From Planctomycetaceae bacterium (GTDB lineage: Bacteria; Planctomycetota; Planctomycetia; Planctomycetales; Planctomycetaceae), in NCBI GenBank assembly GCA_020426085.1, contig JAGQQP010000093.1:1-10646 (forward strand): a stretch of 10,646 bases of DNA, read 5' to 3'. Under the pieces are notes generated by a model that saw only the letters and a list, made by a program, of their open reading frames with translations, was not told the DNA's origin and did no database searches. Of the stretch, positions 1 through 6,477 are shown one piece after another (position 1 is the stretch's first letter; each line of letters starts with the position of its first letter). The translations under genes and the position numbers were made by a program.

Positions 1-730
1 ACTCGATCGCCACATCTTTCGCACCTTCGATTTCATAGATGGAATGTGGAATCTCCGGATCGGTAATAAATGCTTCGTAAGCAGCATCGAACAGGATAAT
101 TGAACCGTTGGCCCGGGCATAATCGACCCACTGCTTCAACGTTTCTTTTGTCGCCACGGTTCCCGTAGGATTATTGGGATAACAGAGGTAAATCAGATCG
201 ACCGGCGATTCGGGCAGGGGGGCCACAAAATTGTTTTCAGCCGTGACCGGGAGGTAGGTCAAACCCGCATAGCGGCCACTTTCATCCGCAGCGCCTGTGC
301 GCCCCGTCATCACATTCGTATCAACGTAGACGGGATAAACCGGATCGGTTACAGCGACTTTGTTATTCGCACCGAAGATATCCAGAATGTTTCCGGTATC
401 ACACTTGGAGCCATCCGAAACGAAGATTTCGTCTGCTGAGATATCGACGCCCCGCGACTGAAAATCATTCTTTGCAATCGCTTCCCGCAGAAATCCGTAA
501 CCCTGCTCCGGGCCGTAACCGCGAAAGCTGCCAGCATCACCCATCTCATCGACGGCAGCATGCATGGCTTCACGAATCGCAGCCGGCAGTGGTTCGGTCA
601 CATCTCCGATTCCCAGTTTGATCACAGGCGCGTTCGGGTTCTCTTCACAGAATTTATTGACGCGACGTCCGATTTCCGGAAACAGGTAACCCGCTTTGAG
701 CTTGAGATAGTGATCGTTAATAAAAGCCAT
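1..730 (-). CDS. dapL: LL-diaminopimelate aminotransferase (DapL), partial, C-terminus beyond the left edge
   Basis: This PLP-dependent fold-type I aminotransferase converts tetrahydrodipicolinate plus glutamate directly to LL-diaminopimelate, the DapL shortcut to lysine and peptidoglycan precursors in the cytoplasm. The visible 243 residues (family about 410) begin [21 protein letters not shown], the typical DapL N-terminus. They include [13 protein letters not shown] (37-49), the glycine/tyrosine-rich [15 protein letters not shown] (71-85), [10 protein letters not shown] (105-114), the NNPTG segment in CYPNNPTG (183-190) and FDAAYEAF (214-221), whose Asp and Tyr contact PLP in this family. 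The Schiff-base lysine is expected further on and is not in the window. The ATG at 728-730 has a GAGG Shine-Dalgarno at 737-740, six bases away. The upstream gene (membrane protein) is on the same strand 156 bases away, and a promoter-like pair lies between them, so dapL probably has its own transcript. The identification is secure; only the 3' end is missing. Confidence 0.95.
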   Translation of the reverse strand, partial: MAFINDHYLKLKAGYLFPEIGRRVNKFCEENPNAPVIKLGIGDVTEPLPAAIREAMHAAVDEMGDAGSFRGYGPEQGYGFLREAIAKNDFQSRGVDISADEIFVSDGSKCDTGNILDIFGANNKVAVTDPVYPVYVDTNVMTGRTGAADESGRYAGLTYLPVTAENNFVAPLPESPVDLIYLCYPNNPTGTVATKETLKQWVDYARANGSIILFDAAYEAFITDPEIPHSIYEIEGAKDVAIE

Positions 731-759
731 TTTACGCCTCGAATCTAGATTAATGCTTA

Positions 760-789
760 ACTATAAGTCGCTGGATGACAGCCTGTAAT
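760..789 (-). promoter_or_regulatory. Candidate sigma-70-type promoter of dapL
   Basis: On the minus strand a -35-like ATTACA (784-789) is followed, after 18 bases, by a -10-like TATAGT (760-765, five of six consensus bases). The predicted start lies about 23 bases before the dapL ATG, leaving room for the GAGG ribosome binding site. This rests on consensus matching only, and the -35 is weak. Confidence 0.35.
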
Positions 790-886
790 TCGTTTCCATT
801 TCAGAAAAGCCGTTGTATTTTGAAACACTACGAATTGCAACCGACGCACACAGGAGAGACTGTTTTTCGCTAAAAAGGTTCTCTGA

Positions 887-2224
887 TTACTCCATCGTGA
901 ACGGGCGGGGAAAAGCATTCAGCAGAAATTCCTGAGTCAACGGCTCGATCTGGGATAAGCCGTTATACTCTCTGATTTTACGCTTACCCGTCCAGCGATC
1001 AGCGGCACTTTCATACAGTAGTCTGATGCGTGGTAGGGACTCATCCTGCGTTTGATGTTGTTCGACTGCTTTTCCGACAGCGATTGCCACTCCCAGTTGA
1101 AACCGGGCCTGCGGATAAAGGGGTGCTCCCAGATCCGCCAGTGACCAGCGCTCGACCCGCATACGGCACCAGCTGCTTAACGGTTGAGGAGCATCGATAA
1201 AGGGTTGCAGGTCAGGGGGGAGTTCCCATTTTGCTTCCTCGTCAATCAGCAGAACCACGCGGTCGTGATGACTGGCATACAGTCCCCAGCTGGGCCAGTG
1301 ATCGAAATAGCCGGTCGGTTCCAGCAGAGGTGCCAGCAGGACAAACCAGACCAGTATCTGAACGACTCGTTCCAAACCGGAATAAGCGGGTAACGCTTCA
1401 CGATCATCCGCGGGAATGTCCACAGGATCAGCGGGCTTCTGAAGTTGAAACCGTGAATGAAACAGAAAGACATCCTGCAGAATGAAGTAAATGTTCCAGA
1501 TGAGGACGCCTTTGTAATGATTCAATCCCAGAGGTCCAATCGCGAGCATCAGCGTCAGGTGCATTCCGACTGCCGCCCAGAGCGCGTATTGCCGAGTACG
1601 TCGGAATAACAGACCGCAGGCAATCAGGAACTCTCCGATGGGAAAGGAAGCAGCGATCCAGCTCAAAGTCTGTTTCGACCAGTAAGCAGTTGAAATTCCT
1701 ACTGCGGAAAACAGCCCCTCTGCTAACTGACGCCCCAGCGTCTGAACAAAACTGGCATCGCATTTCGAGAGGGCTGAATAAAAGTAAATACTGATCACAA
1801 ACAGGCGAAACAACGGAATCGCACGCTGCGGTTTGAGCACCGTGAGAATCAGCAATCCCAGCGCAAACTGATAGGCCCAGGGCTGCAGACGATGCTGATC
1901 AAAGAGGACTTCGCACAGAAATGCCAGCAGAAACAGACAGCCACACAGCTTTTGAAACCAGGGACAACATTCCCCCTCAGAATTCTTCTTCAACAGTGAT
2001 GCTGCCGACAACACCAGAAGACTGATCAGGGACAGACCCATGCAGGCAAACGACAGCCAGTCTGTATTCGTTGGTAACCCGGACACCCATGAAAACAGCG
2101 GAACCTGTGGGAAGAGTGTTTGTGGCGTCCAGAGCTTCCAGGTCAGACTCAACAGCACCGACGCAAAGATCGCCATCGTAAGCTTGAGGAATCGTAATTG
2201 TAGTTTGAGTGGCTCGCGGATCAT
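887..2224 (-). CDS. Multi-spanning membrane protein, HTTM/DoxX-like, with soluble C-terminal tail
   Basis: A 445-residue integral membrane protein of unproven function. Hydrophobic stretches suggest roughly eight or nine membrane segments between residues 14 and about 305, for example around 15-34, 58-80, 90-107, 117-132, 138-157, 178-205, 213-231, 238-256 and 286-305. A polar, basic tail of about 140 residues follows. Motif-like pieces such as DQHRLQPWAYQF, YFYSALSKCDASF, SFPIGEFLIACGLLF and MHLTLMLAIGPLGLNHYKG resemble the HTTM (vitamin K-dependent carboxylase N-terminal-like) and DoxX/MauE membrane families, in which such proteins can act in redox or carboxylation chemistry. The family placement is my inference. 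The ATG at 2222-2224 has no clear Shine-Dalgarno. It follows ygfZ by 98 bases on the same strand and could be cotranscribed with it or use the TATAAT box at 2251-2256. No catalytic residue can be assigned from sequence alone. Confidence 0.8.
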   Translation of the reverse strand: MIREPLKLQLRFLKLTMAIFASVLLSLTWKLWTPQTLFPQVPLFSWVSGLPTNTDWLSFACMGLSLISLLVLSAASLLKKNSEGECCPWFQKLCGCLFLLAFLCEVLFDQHRLQPWAYQFALGLLILTVLKPQRAIPLFRLFVISIYFYSALSKCDASFVQTLGRQLAEGLFSAVGISTAYWSKQTLSWIAASFPIGEFLIACGLLFRRTRQYALWAAVGMHLTLMLAIGPLGLNHYKGVLIWNIYFILQDVFLFHSRFQLQKPADPVDIPADDREALPAYSGLERVVQILVWFVLLAPLLEPTGYFDHWPSWGLYASHHDRVVLLIDEEAKWELPPDLQPFIDAPQPLSSWCRMRVERWSLADLGAPLYPQARFQLGVAIAVGKAVEQHQTQDESLPRIRLLYESAADRWTGKRKIREYNGLSQIEPLTQEFLLNAFPRPFTME

Positions 2225-2250
2225 GGATTGAATCGCCGTTTTTGATTCAA

Positions 2251-2256
2251 ATTATA
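2251..2256 (-). promoter_or_regulatory. Perfect -10 box (TATAAT) before the membrane protein gene
   Basis: A consensus TATAAT lies on the minus strand 27 bases before the membrane protein ATG, but no good -35 lies 16-18 bases further upstream. It would be either a weak or activator-dependent promoter or a chance AT-rich match between ygfZ and the downstream gene. Confidence 0.25.
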
Positions 2257-2322
2257 CCGCACGCCCAGACGTTTCACTGCGTTCTGATCAATCAACTCTC
2301 AAGAAATTGCGAATCTGTCTGA

Positions 2323-3399
2323 TCAATTCAGCTCTGTGAATACCGTTCCGTTTGCCTTTTGATCCTCTGCGACCACTTCGACCGCAGTCCCAGGTTCATA
2401 GGCATTTTTGCGAAGTACGGCCATCGCCACCGCGGGATATTTACCAAATGACCTGGCTGACGAAGTAATCGTTCCCGCTTCTTCAGGCCCATCGTCTCCC
2501 AAAACGAAAACCGTTGCACCCACAGGTGGAACCCATGATCCCTCCAGCCCGATTGATCGAATCTCTTTATTGACGTGCCCTAAAGCGTCAATCCGCGCGA
2601 TCGGCTCCTGACCCAGATAACAGCCTTTCTTGAATGAAATGGACTGTGCCGTACGACTGGCTTCCTGAGCGAGGTTCGCATCAGTAAGATCCACCCCATA
2701 GATGGGATAAAGGGACTCAATCCGAAGTGCGTCAAAGGTCTGCTGCCCTGCGGGAACGGCGCCTGCCTCAAGCAGACTGTTCCAGAACTCGGTGATTTTC
2801 ACATACTGCAGACTGCAGAGGTATCCCGGCTGGCCAAACCAGTCGACACGCCGCACAGTCAGTCTGGCATCACTGTTTTTAACTCTCATTTGCCGGAACA
2901 CTTCCAGCGAATCGACGTCTATCTCAAGCTGCTGAAGTATGCCTGACGCGCGGGGCCCGGATAGAAACAGGCAGCCGAACTCCTGCGTTCTCACGAGCAG
3001 GTGGGCATCTTCCAGAATGATGTATCGTTCCAGATGTTTCGTGATTTCCTCACTCTGCCCGGGTGCCGTATCAATCCAGATCGAATCTTCATGTAGAAAT
3101 GCATTGATCTGTCCCAGAATCCGACTCTGGACATTTGTTATAAATGCTTCGCACCCCTGGTCAGGCTTTAAACCCTTAATATCATTCGTACAAAAATTGT
3201 GCAGGAATTTCTGTCGGTCTGCACCTGATAATTCGATCTGATCCCGATTACTCAGGTCAAAGACCACCGCCGATTCCCGGGCAGCCTGATATTCTTTTTC
3301 AGGAGAGCCAAAATGAGATGCAAGGGGATAGATTTCCTCTGGGTGCTCAAAAACCGCACCAGAAGCTTGTTGTTGAATTTGAAACTGACGTAAAGACAT
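2323..3399 (-). CDS. ygfZ: YgfZ/GcvT-domain folate-binding protein
   Basis: A homologue of the glycine-cleavage T-protein fold in its YgfZ branch. These proteins bind tetrahydrofolate and in E. coli support Fe-S cluster enzymes and tRNA modification such as MiaB thiomethylation. The diagnostic YgfZ signature K-G-C-Y-x-G-Q-E is present as KKGCYLGQEPIARI, with the conserved Cys near residue 260. The N-terminal half shows the T-protein-like pattern VVFDLSNRDQIELSGADRQKFLHN and GCEAFITNVQSRILGQI. The length (358 residues) is close to E. coli YgfZ (about 326). I chose the ATG at 3397-3399. An in-frame TTG 21 bases upstream (3418-3420) has no Shine-Dalgarno, whereas the ATG has a weak GGA about seven bases before it. 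True GcvT is unlikely because of the KGCYxGQE motif and the absence of neighbouring glycine-cleavage genes. A 98-base gap separates it from the downstream membrane protein gene. Confidence 0.88.
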   Translation of the reverse strand: MSLRQFQIQQQASGAVFEHPEEIYPLASHFGSPEKEYQAARESAVVFDLSNRDQIELSGADRQKFLHNFCTNDIKGLKPDQGCEAFITNVQSRILGQINAFLHEDSIWIDTAPGQSEEITKHLERYIILEDAHLLVRTQEFGCLFLSGPRASGILQQLEIDVDSLEVFRQMRVKNSDARLTVRRVDWFGQPGYLCSLQYVKITEFWNSLLEAGAVPAGQQTFDALRIESLYPIYGVDLTDANLAQEASRTAQSISFKKGCYLGQEPIARIDALGHVNKEIRSIGLEGSWVPPVGATVFVLGDDGPEEAGTITSSARSFGKYPAVAMAVLRKNAYEPGTAVEVVAEDQKANGTVFTELN

Positions 3400-3532
3400 T
3401 TTTTTCCAAGTGGGTCGCAATTACAGGTGGGATTTTTTTAATCTCTGATGAAGGCGGGAAGATTCACAGTCACGTGGAACACATGAAAACAGCATCGATT
3501 CCTGTGAAAGTAACAGGTCCCCCTTTTGAGGC

Positions 3533-3576
3533 ATCTTATTCCCTGGTAAGGACTTCTATTAAGTCAGGAATAAGAT
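3533..3576. repeat. Perfect 10-bp inverted repeat with nested 5-bp stem
   Basis: ATCTTATTCC (3533-3542) is perfectly mirrored by GGAATAAGAT (3567-3576). Inside the loop GACTT (3551-3555) pairs with AAGTC (3561-3565). Allowing one bulged C extends the outer stem by two pairs. No T-tract follows on either strand, so a plain intrinsic terminator is unlikely. An operator or structured leader RNA of ygfZ is possible. Confidence 0.6.
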
Positions 3577-3666
3577 TCAGGTGTATTCAAACACGTGAGA
3601 GATGTGAATAACAGCAGTATTTTAGGGGCTCTGCTTTATTTTCCAAGGTCTGGCAGGCGTACTTTC

Positions 3667-3757
3667 AACAGGAATTCATGAGTCTTAATAAAAGGCCGTT
3701 ATCATTGACCGTTACGGAAACCCTTTTACGGTGTAACTTCAATGAATTCCGCCTGTT
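3667..3757 (-). repeat. Bulged long-range inverted repeat after the pcm stop codon
   Basis: AACAGGAATTCAT (3667-3679) is complementary to ATGAATTCCGCCTGTT (3742-3757) except for three extra bases in the right arm. The 62-base interior has further pairing options, including AAAAGG with CCTTTT and ACCGT with ACGGT. It begins seven bases after the pcm stop codon on the transcribed minus strand, so it may form a branched 3'-end structure that protects or ends the pcm message. No clear U-tract was seen. Confidence 0.45.
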
Positions 3758-3763
3758 ACAGAG

Positions 3764-4987
3764 TCAGTTGACCTTCTCTATTTTGAGATCATCCACATTC
3801 AGAATTCCTGTTCCTCCATTCAAGCCCAGCTGAATGACAGCTTCCCGAGTCTGTGGCGGCACAGAAATGACTTTCTTTTCCAGATGCCAGTCACGACTTC
3901 CAATCCATGGGCCCAGATAAGCCTGGCCGATATTGCGGCGAATCGAATCATAGAAATGGATAATGATTCCTGGTTTCTGAAAAGCCTGTTTGCCCTGAGC
4001 GGTATTCAGATAACTCAATTTCAGACTGATCTCGAGCGAATTTATGTGGCCTCCATCGATGGCCATCCCCTGTAGAATCTGTGAAAGTCGTTCGGGAGTG
4101 TCATTTTCGAATTGCAGATAAGCGGTCCCTTCCGGTGCCTGCGAGGTCATCCGGGTCACCCGTCGCTGATAATGCCAGTTATCGACTTTCTGGTCAGCGT
4201 TGGCATCCACTTCAAAACTGCCGTTCACGATTTCCGGTTTGAGTGGATCCGGTTTGACTTCCCGCTTCTCTTCGGAACGTCCTGTCATGGGGACAAACAG
4301 TGTGGGAATCAAACGTTTATGCTTGAGCTGCCCCTGTTCTTTTTGAAACAGATGGAACACCTGCTGATAGCGTTCTCCCAGTGGAATCAGCAGCATCCCG
4401 CCCTCTTTTAACTGATCGATTAAAGGCTGAGGAACTTTTTCCGGCGAACAGGTCACGATGATTTTGTCAAAGGGCGCTTCTTCCGGCCAGCCCAGATACC
4501 CATCGCCGATTCTCGTATGCACGTTGTCATAGTCCAGTTTTTTCAGTCGAACGGCTGCCTTCTTTCCGAGTCCTTCCACAATCTCGATGGTATAAACGTC
4601 TTTTACCAGCGCAGACAGCACGGCTGCCTGAAATCCACTCCCGGTTCCGATCTCGAGCACTTTGTCGTCCGGCTGTGGATCAATGGTTTCTGTCATATAA
4701 GCGACAACATAAGGAGGCGAAATGGTCTGCTTATAGCCGATGGGTAACGCCAGATCCTGATAGGCCAGATGTTTCAGATTCGAACTGACAAATTCATGCC
4801 GGGGAACCTGGCGCATTGAGGAGAGAACACGCGGATTTTTGATCCCCTCTCCTTCGATATAGCGGGTCACCATATCATTACGCTGATTGCGAAAATAAGC
4901 GCTGCTTTGTGAATAAACCGAAGCGGGAGTCACAAAAAATGAGAAGCCAGTCAGCACACAACTGGCCAGGTATATAAGCTGCCTCAT
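3764..4987 (-). CDS. pcm: Exported protein-L-isoaspartate O-methyltransferase with C-terminal beta-sandwich-like domain
   Basis: PCMT uses S-adenosylmethionine to methylate L-isoaspartyl residues, starting repair of aged proteins. Residues 1-27 form a signal peptide (basic MRQ, hydrophobic core, then TPASVYSQ). The methyltransferase domain spans about 35-236: PRHEFV (62-67), QTISPPYVVAYMTE (87-100, the PCMT substrate/cofactor loop), SAM motif I VLEIGTGSGFQ (110-120), the acidic residue in TIEIVEG (133-139), GDGYLGWPEEAPFDKIIV (161-178), LKEGGMLLIPLG (193-204) and the terminal RLIPTLFVPMTG. Typical Pcm ends there at about 210 residues. Here a further 165 or so residues start with NGSFEVDANADQKVDNW and end in ILNVDDLKIEKV, the look of a carbohydrate-binding or jelly-roll module. 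The ATG (4985-4987) has an AGG-containing Shine-Dalgarno (CGAGG) and an extended -10 promoter upstream. The enzyme family is secure. Export, and how SAM would reach it outside the cytoplasm, are inferred and puzzling. Confidence 0.93.
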   Translation of the reverse strand: MRQLIYLASCVLTGFSFFVTPASVYSQSSAYFRNQRNDMVTRYIEGEGIKNPRVLSSMRQVPRHEFVSSNLKHLAYQDLALPIGYKQTISPPYVVAYMTETIDPQPDDKVLEIGTGSGFQAAVLSALVKDVYTIEIVEGLGKKAAVRLKKLDYDNVHTRIGDGYLGWPEEAPFDKIIVTCSPEKVPQPLIDQLKEGGMLLIPLGERYQQVFHLFQKEQGQLKHKRLIPTLFVPMTGRSEEKREVKPDPLKPEIVNGSFEVDANADQKVDNWHYQRRVTRMTSQAPEGTAYLQFENDTPERLSQILQGMAIDGGHINSLEISLKLSYLNTAQGKQAFQKPGIIIHFYDSIRRNIGQAYLGPWIGSRDWHLEKKVISVPPQTREAVIQLGLNGGTGILNVDDLKIEKVN

Positions 4988-5045
4988 GAGAAACCTCGAT
5001 GCAGTCTGTGATTGAAAAAATCGATTTGAACAGGAAACAGCAGAA

Positions 5046-5075
5046 ATTATAGCACTTTAAGGGGACCTGCGTTAA
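5046..5075 (-). promoter_or_regulatory. Extended -10 promoter of pcm
   Basis: On the minus strand a perfect TATAAT (5046-5051) is directly preceded by TGC, giving the extended -10 form TGnTATAAT. TTAACG (5070-5075) sits 18 bases upstream as a four-of-six -35. Initiation would fall near 5039, giving a leader of about 50 bases ending in the CGAGG ribosome binding site. This is the best promoter match in the window. Confidence 0.5.
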
Positions 5076-5160
5076 TGGCGATTTCCCGTTATTCAGGGCT
5101 GTTTCAGCAGATTGAAACCGGTTTTTTTAATTTCTATCCACACGGATCGGGGAATTCGCT

Positions 5161-6033
5161 ATGATGCGGGCCTCTCAGGATTCAGGAAGATTTTTTCAGT
5201 GGATGGATTCCAGTCAGATGCAAATGTTTCGAGTCATATTCGCCGTAAGTCTGGTATTGTGTACCTTCACTCTGAAGGGTTGTGGCAGCGCCACCACTTC
5301 TGACAGCCAGCAGCCAGCGTCTTCCGAAAATAAACCGCCTGCTCCGACTGCTGTTGCTTCAGAAGAGACATCAGAACCGACAGAGAAAGCAACTGCGGAA
5401 ACCCCTGAACCGGTCGACCCCCAGGCAGAAGTCAAAGCTGTTTTTGAAAAGCTGTTATCAATTCGCACAGAACCGGATCCCGATGAATGGATACAGGCCG
5501 ATAAAAAACTGATCGCATTTGGAAAAACAGCCGTCCCTACTTTAAAAGATGCGATGTCGCATACCGATTCCGGTGCCAGAGAACTGGCCAGCATGTATCT
5601 GGCCAGTCTGGGTCCGGAAGCAAAAGAGGCTGCTCCGGTTTTGGAAAAGGCGTTGCAGGACGAATCTCCGTTTACTCAGGTCAATGCAGCCTCTACCCTC
5701 ACACATTTTCCGGAATATCGTGACAAAGCCATTCCTGTATTAATCAGCCTGACAGAACACCCTGATCCGAATACGCGACTCACTGCCATCTATGCCCTGG
5801 GAAATCTGGAATCGCAGTCACCAGAACAGTTGAACGCCATCAAAGCCGCAATTAACGATTCCGACCCGGACGTTCAATTAGCGGCCATCAAAGTCATTGG
5901 CCAGATGGGAGAACCTGCCAAAACCACTCTGACGGAATTGCAGTCACTCATCGATAACACCGATACCAGCGAAGACTTGCGCGAAGCGGCGCTCTCCTCA
6001 AAATCTCAGATCGAACAGAGCCAGAAGAAATAA
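5161..6033 (+). CDS. HEAT-repeat lipoprotein
   Basis: A predicted lipoprotein with a HEAT-repeat helical solenoid, probably a protein-protein interaction scaffold anchored to a membrane. The hydrophobic segment MFRVIFAVSLVLCTFTLKGC ends in a lipobox-like LKGC, with the acylated Cys at residue 41 of this start. A flexible Ser/Pro/Glu/Thr-rich linker follows (about 45-85). Residues about 90-285 form roughly five HEAT-like helix pairs, such as AVPTLKDAMSHTDSGARELA, AAPVLEKALQDE, AIPVLISLTEHPDPNTRLTA and NAIKAAINDSDPDVQLAAIK. The ATG at 5161 has GGGGA six bases upstream. The ATG at 5224 would give a textbook 20-residue lipoprotein signal but lacks a clear ribosome binding site, so the start is uncertain. 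The gene is divergent from pcm across a 173-base gap and followed by a bulged hairpin. No enzymatic motif is visible. Planctomycetes encode many such HEAT proteins, and the binding partner is unknown. Confidence 0.85.
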   Translation: MMRASQDSGRFFQWMDSSQMQMFRVIFAVSLVLCTFTLKGCGSATTSDSQQPASSENKPPAPTAVASEETSEPTEKATAETPEPVDPQAEVKAVFEKLLSIRTEPDPDEWIQADKKLIAFGKTAVPTLKDAMSHTDSGARELASMYLASLGPEAKEAAPVLEKALQDESPFTQVNAASTLTHFPEYRDKAIPVLISLTEHPDPNTRLTAIYALGNLESQSPEQLNAIKAAINDSDPDVQLAAIKVIGQMGEPAKTTLTELQSLIDNTDTSEDLREAALSSKSQIEQSQKK

Positions 6034-6131
6034 TTCGATCACGACCGCACTTCGCGACCGCGCTGCCGGCAGGTCGGTACGTTCGATTCCAGTTCAGCCT
6101 GTAATGATTATTCCGGTCGAAAGGCTCTGCC

Positions 6132-6176
6132 GGCTCGCTGCGCGTTCCGAATTAGTTCGGCGAGCCATCTTTTCCC
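6132..6176 (+). terminator. Candidate terminator of the HEAT lipoprotein gene
   Basis: GGCTCG (6132-6137) pairs with CGAGCC (6161-6166), and CCGAA (6147-6151) pairs with TTCGG (6156-6160) around a TTAG loop, leaving a nine-base bulge on one side. A short T-rich ATCTTTTCCC follows. It lies about 100 bases past the stop codon. The bulge and poor T-tract make it a weak candidate. Confidence 0.35.
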
Positions 6177-6232
6177 AAGTTCTTGAGCAATTCTGTTTGA
6201 CTAACAAATTGCGTGACCTACTTTTACTGGCA

Positions 6233-6358
6233 GAGAGGGGCAACTGACCCGCTCAACGAACAAAACAACGATTTCCTCCGCTTCTTATCGAAGCGAGGAT
6301 CTACAGCGCGGCAAGGAAAGCTGGGAGCTTTGAGGGGACCTTGCCGCGCTCTTTTTTT
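6233..6358 (+). ncRNA. Candidate structured leader RNA or small RNA ending in an intrinsic terminator
   Basis: Three consecutive stem-loops lie on the plus strand upstream of the pilin operon. They are a small GAGaGGG/CCCgCTC stem (6233-6254), a CCTC-c-GCTTC/GAAGCGAGG stem with one bulge and a TTATC loop (6275-6298), and the terminator stem at 6305-6350. Starting from a weak promoter-like TTGACT near 6197, the RNA would be about 120-130 bases and end at the T-tract. It could be a free small RNA or the attenuator of the pilin genes. It does not match a riboswitch class I can recall. Existence as a transcript is inferred. Confidence 0.4.
6305..6358 (+). terminator. Strong rho-independent terminator with nested hairpin
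   Basis: AGCGCGGCAAGG (6305-6316) is perfectly complementary to CCTTGCCGCGCT (6339-6350), a 12-bp GC-rich stem. Its loop contains a second stem, AAAGCT/AGCTTT around GGG. A C and seven T (6352-6358) follow directly, the classic plus-strand intrinsic terminator layout. The minus strand has no T-tract. It stands about 120 bases before the first pilin start and about 270 bases after the lipoprotein stop. Confidence 0.85.
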
Positions 6359-6477
6359 GTCTTGGAACCATCTGACTTGATGGTGCTGGATACTGAGATC
6401 GCGTGTGATGCTTCTGAAATAATGAATCGCATGGCCGCAGATCAGCACCCTCAAGCGGTATAACTTTGGAAGAGCTC

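Larger units (their letters stand above)
3400..3763. other. Gene-free region with three inverted repeats between pcm and ygfZ
   Basis: These 364 bases hold no convincing gene; a short plus-strand open frame crossing into ygfZ lacks family features. The region contains a 5-bp hairpin CCTGT/ACAGG (3501-3517), a perfect 10-bp inverted repeat (3533-3576) with a nested GACTT/AAGTC stem, and a bulged 13-bp inverted repeat (3667-3757) just after the pcm stop. It therefore probably includes the pcm 3' untranslated region and the ygfZ upstream region. I found no convincing -35/-10 pair for ygfZ. Confidence 0.6.
6034..6465. other. Gene-free region rich in hairpins between the lipoprotein gene and the pilin operon
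   Basis: No convincing gene was found here; minus-strand open frames in this stretch have no signal or family features and overlap a strong terminator. The first 100 bases are GC-rich with short repeats (CGACCGC twice near 6042-6061, and CTGCCGGC at 6063-6070 and again at 6127-6134). Then follow a bulged hairpin (6132-6166), a possible -35 TTGACT (6197-6202) with no good -10, three stacked hairpins ending in an intrinsic terminator (6233-6358), and one small perfect hairpin, ACCATC/GATGGT, at 6367-6384. Confidence 0.7.

Noticed and set aside
855..884. Hairpin AGAGA/TCTCT with inner AAAAA/TTTTT after the membrane protein stop
   Set aside because: Weak A-T-rich stem with an internal loop and no T-tract after it, so not convincing as a terminator.
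1428..1763. Minus-strand open frame of 111 codons within the membrane protein gene in another frame
   Set aside because: Overlaps a long frame with clear membrane segments and has no independent features.
3318..3611. Plus-strand open frame of 97 codons across the ygfZ start region
   Set aside because: It is antisense to a well-supported YgfZ start, has no Shine-Dalgarno or recognisable domain, and runs through the inverted repeat.
5026..5053. Plus-strand promoter TTGAAC with TATAGC, 16-base spacing, for the HEAT lipoprotein
   Set aside because: The -10 is poor and overlaps the perfect minus-strand TATAAT, so the match is largely a by-product of that box.
5214..5594. Minus-strand open frame of 126 codons inside the HEAT lipoprotein gene
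   Set aside because: Ser/Ala/Val-rich shadow of the coding strand; the plus frame has a lipobox and HEAT repeats.
6233..6358. Known cyclic-di-GMP riboswitch upstream of the pilin genes
   Set aside because: The conserved core of the class I or II aptamers could not be found; only hairpins and a terminator are evident.
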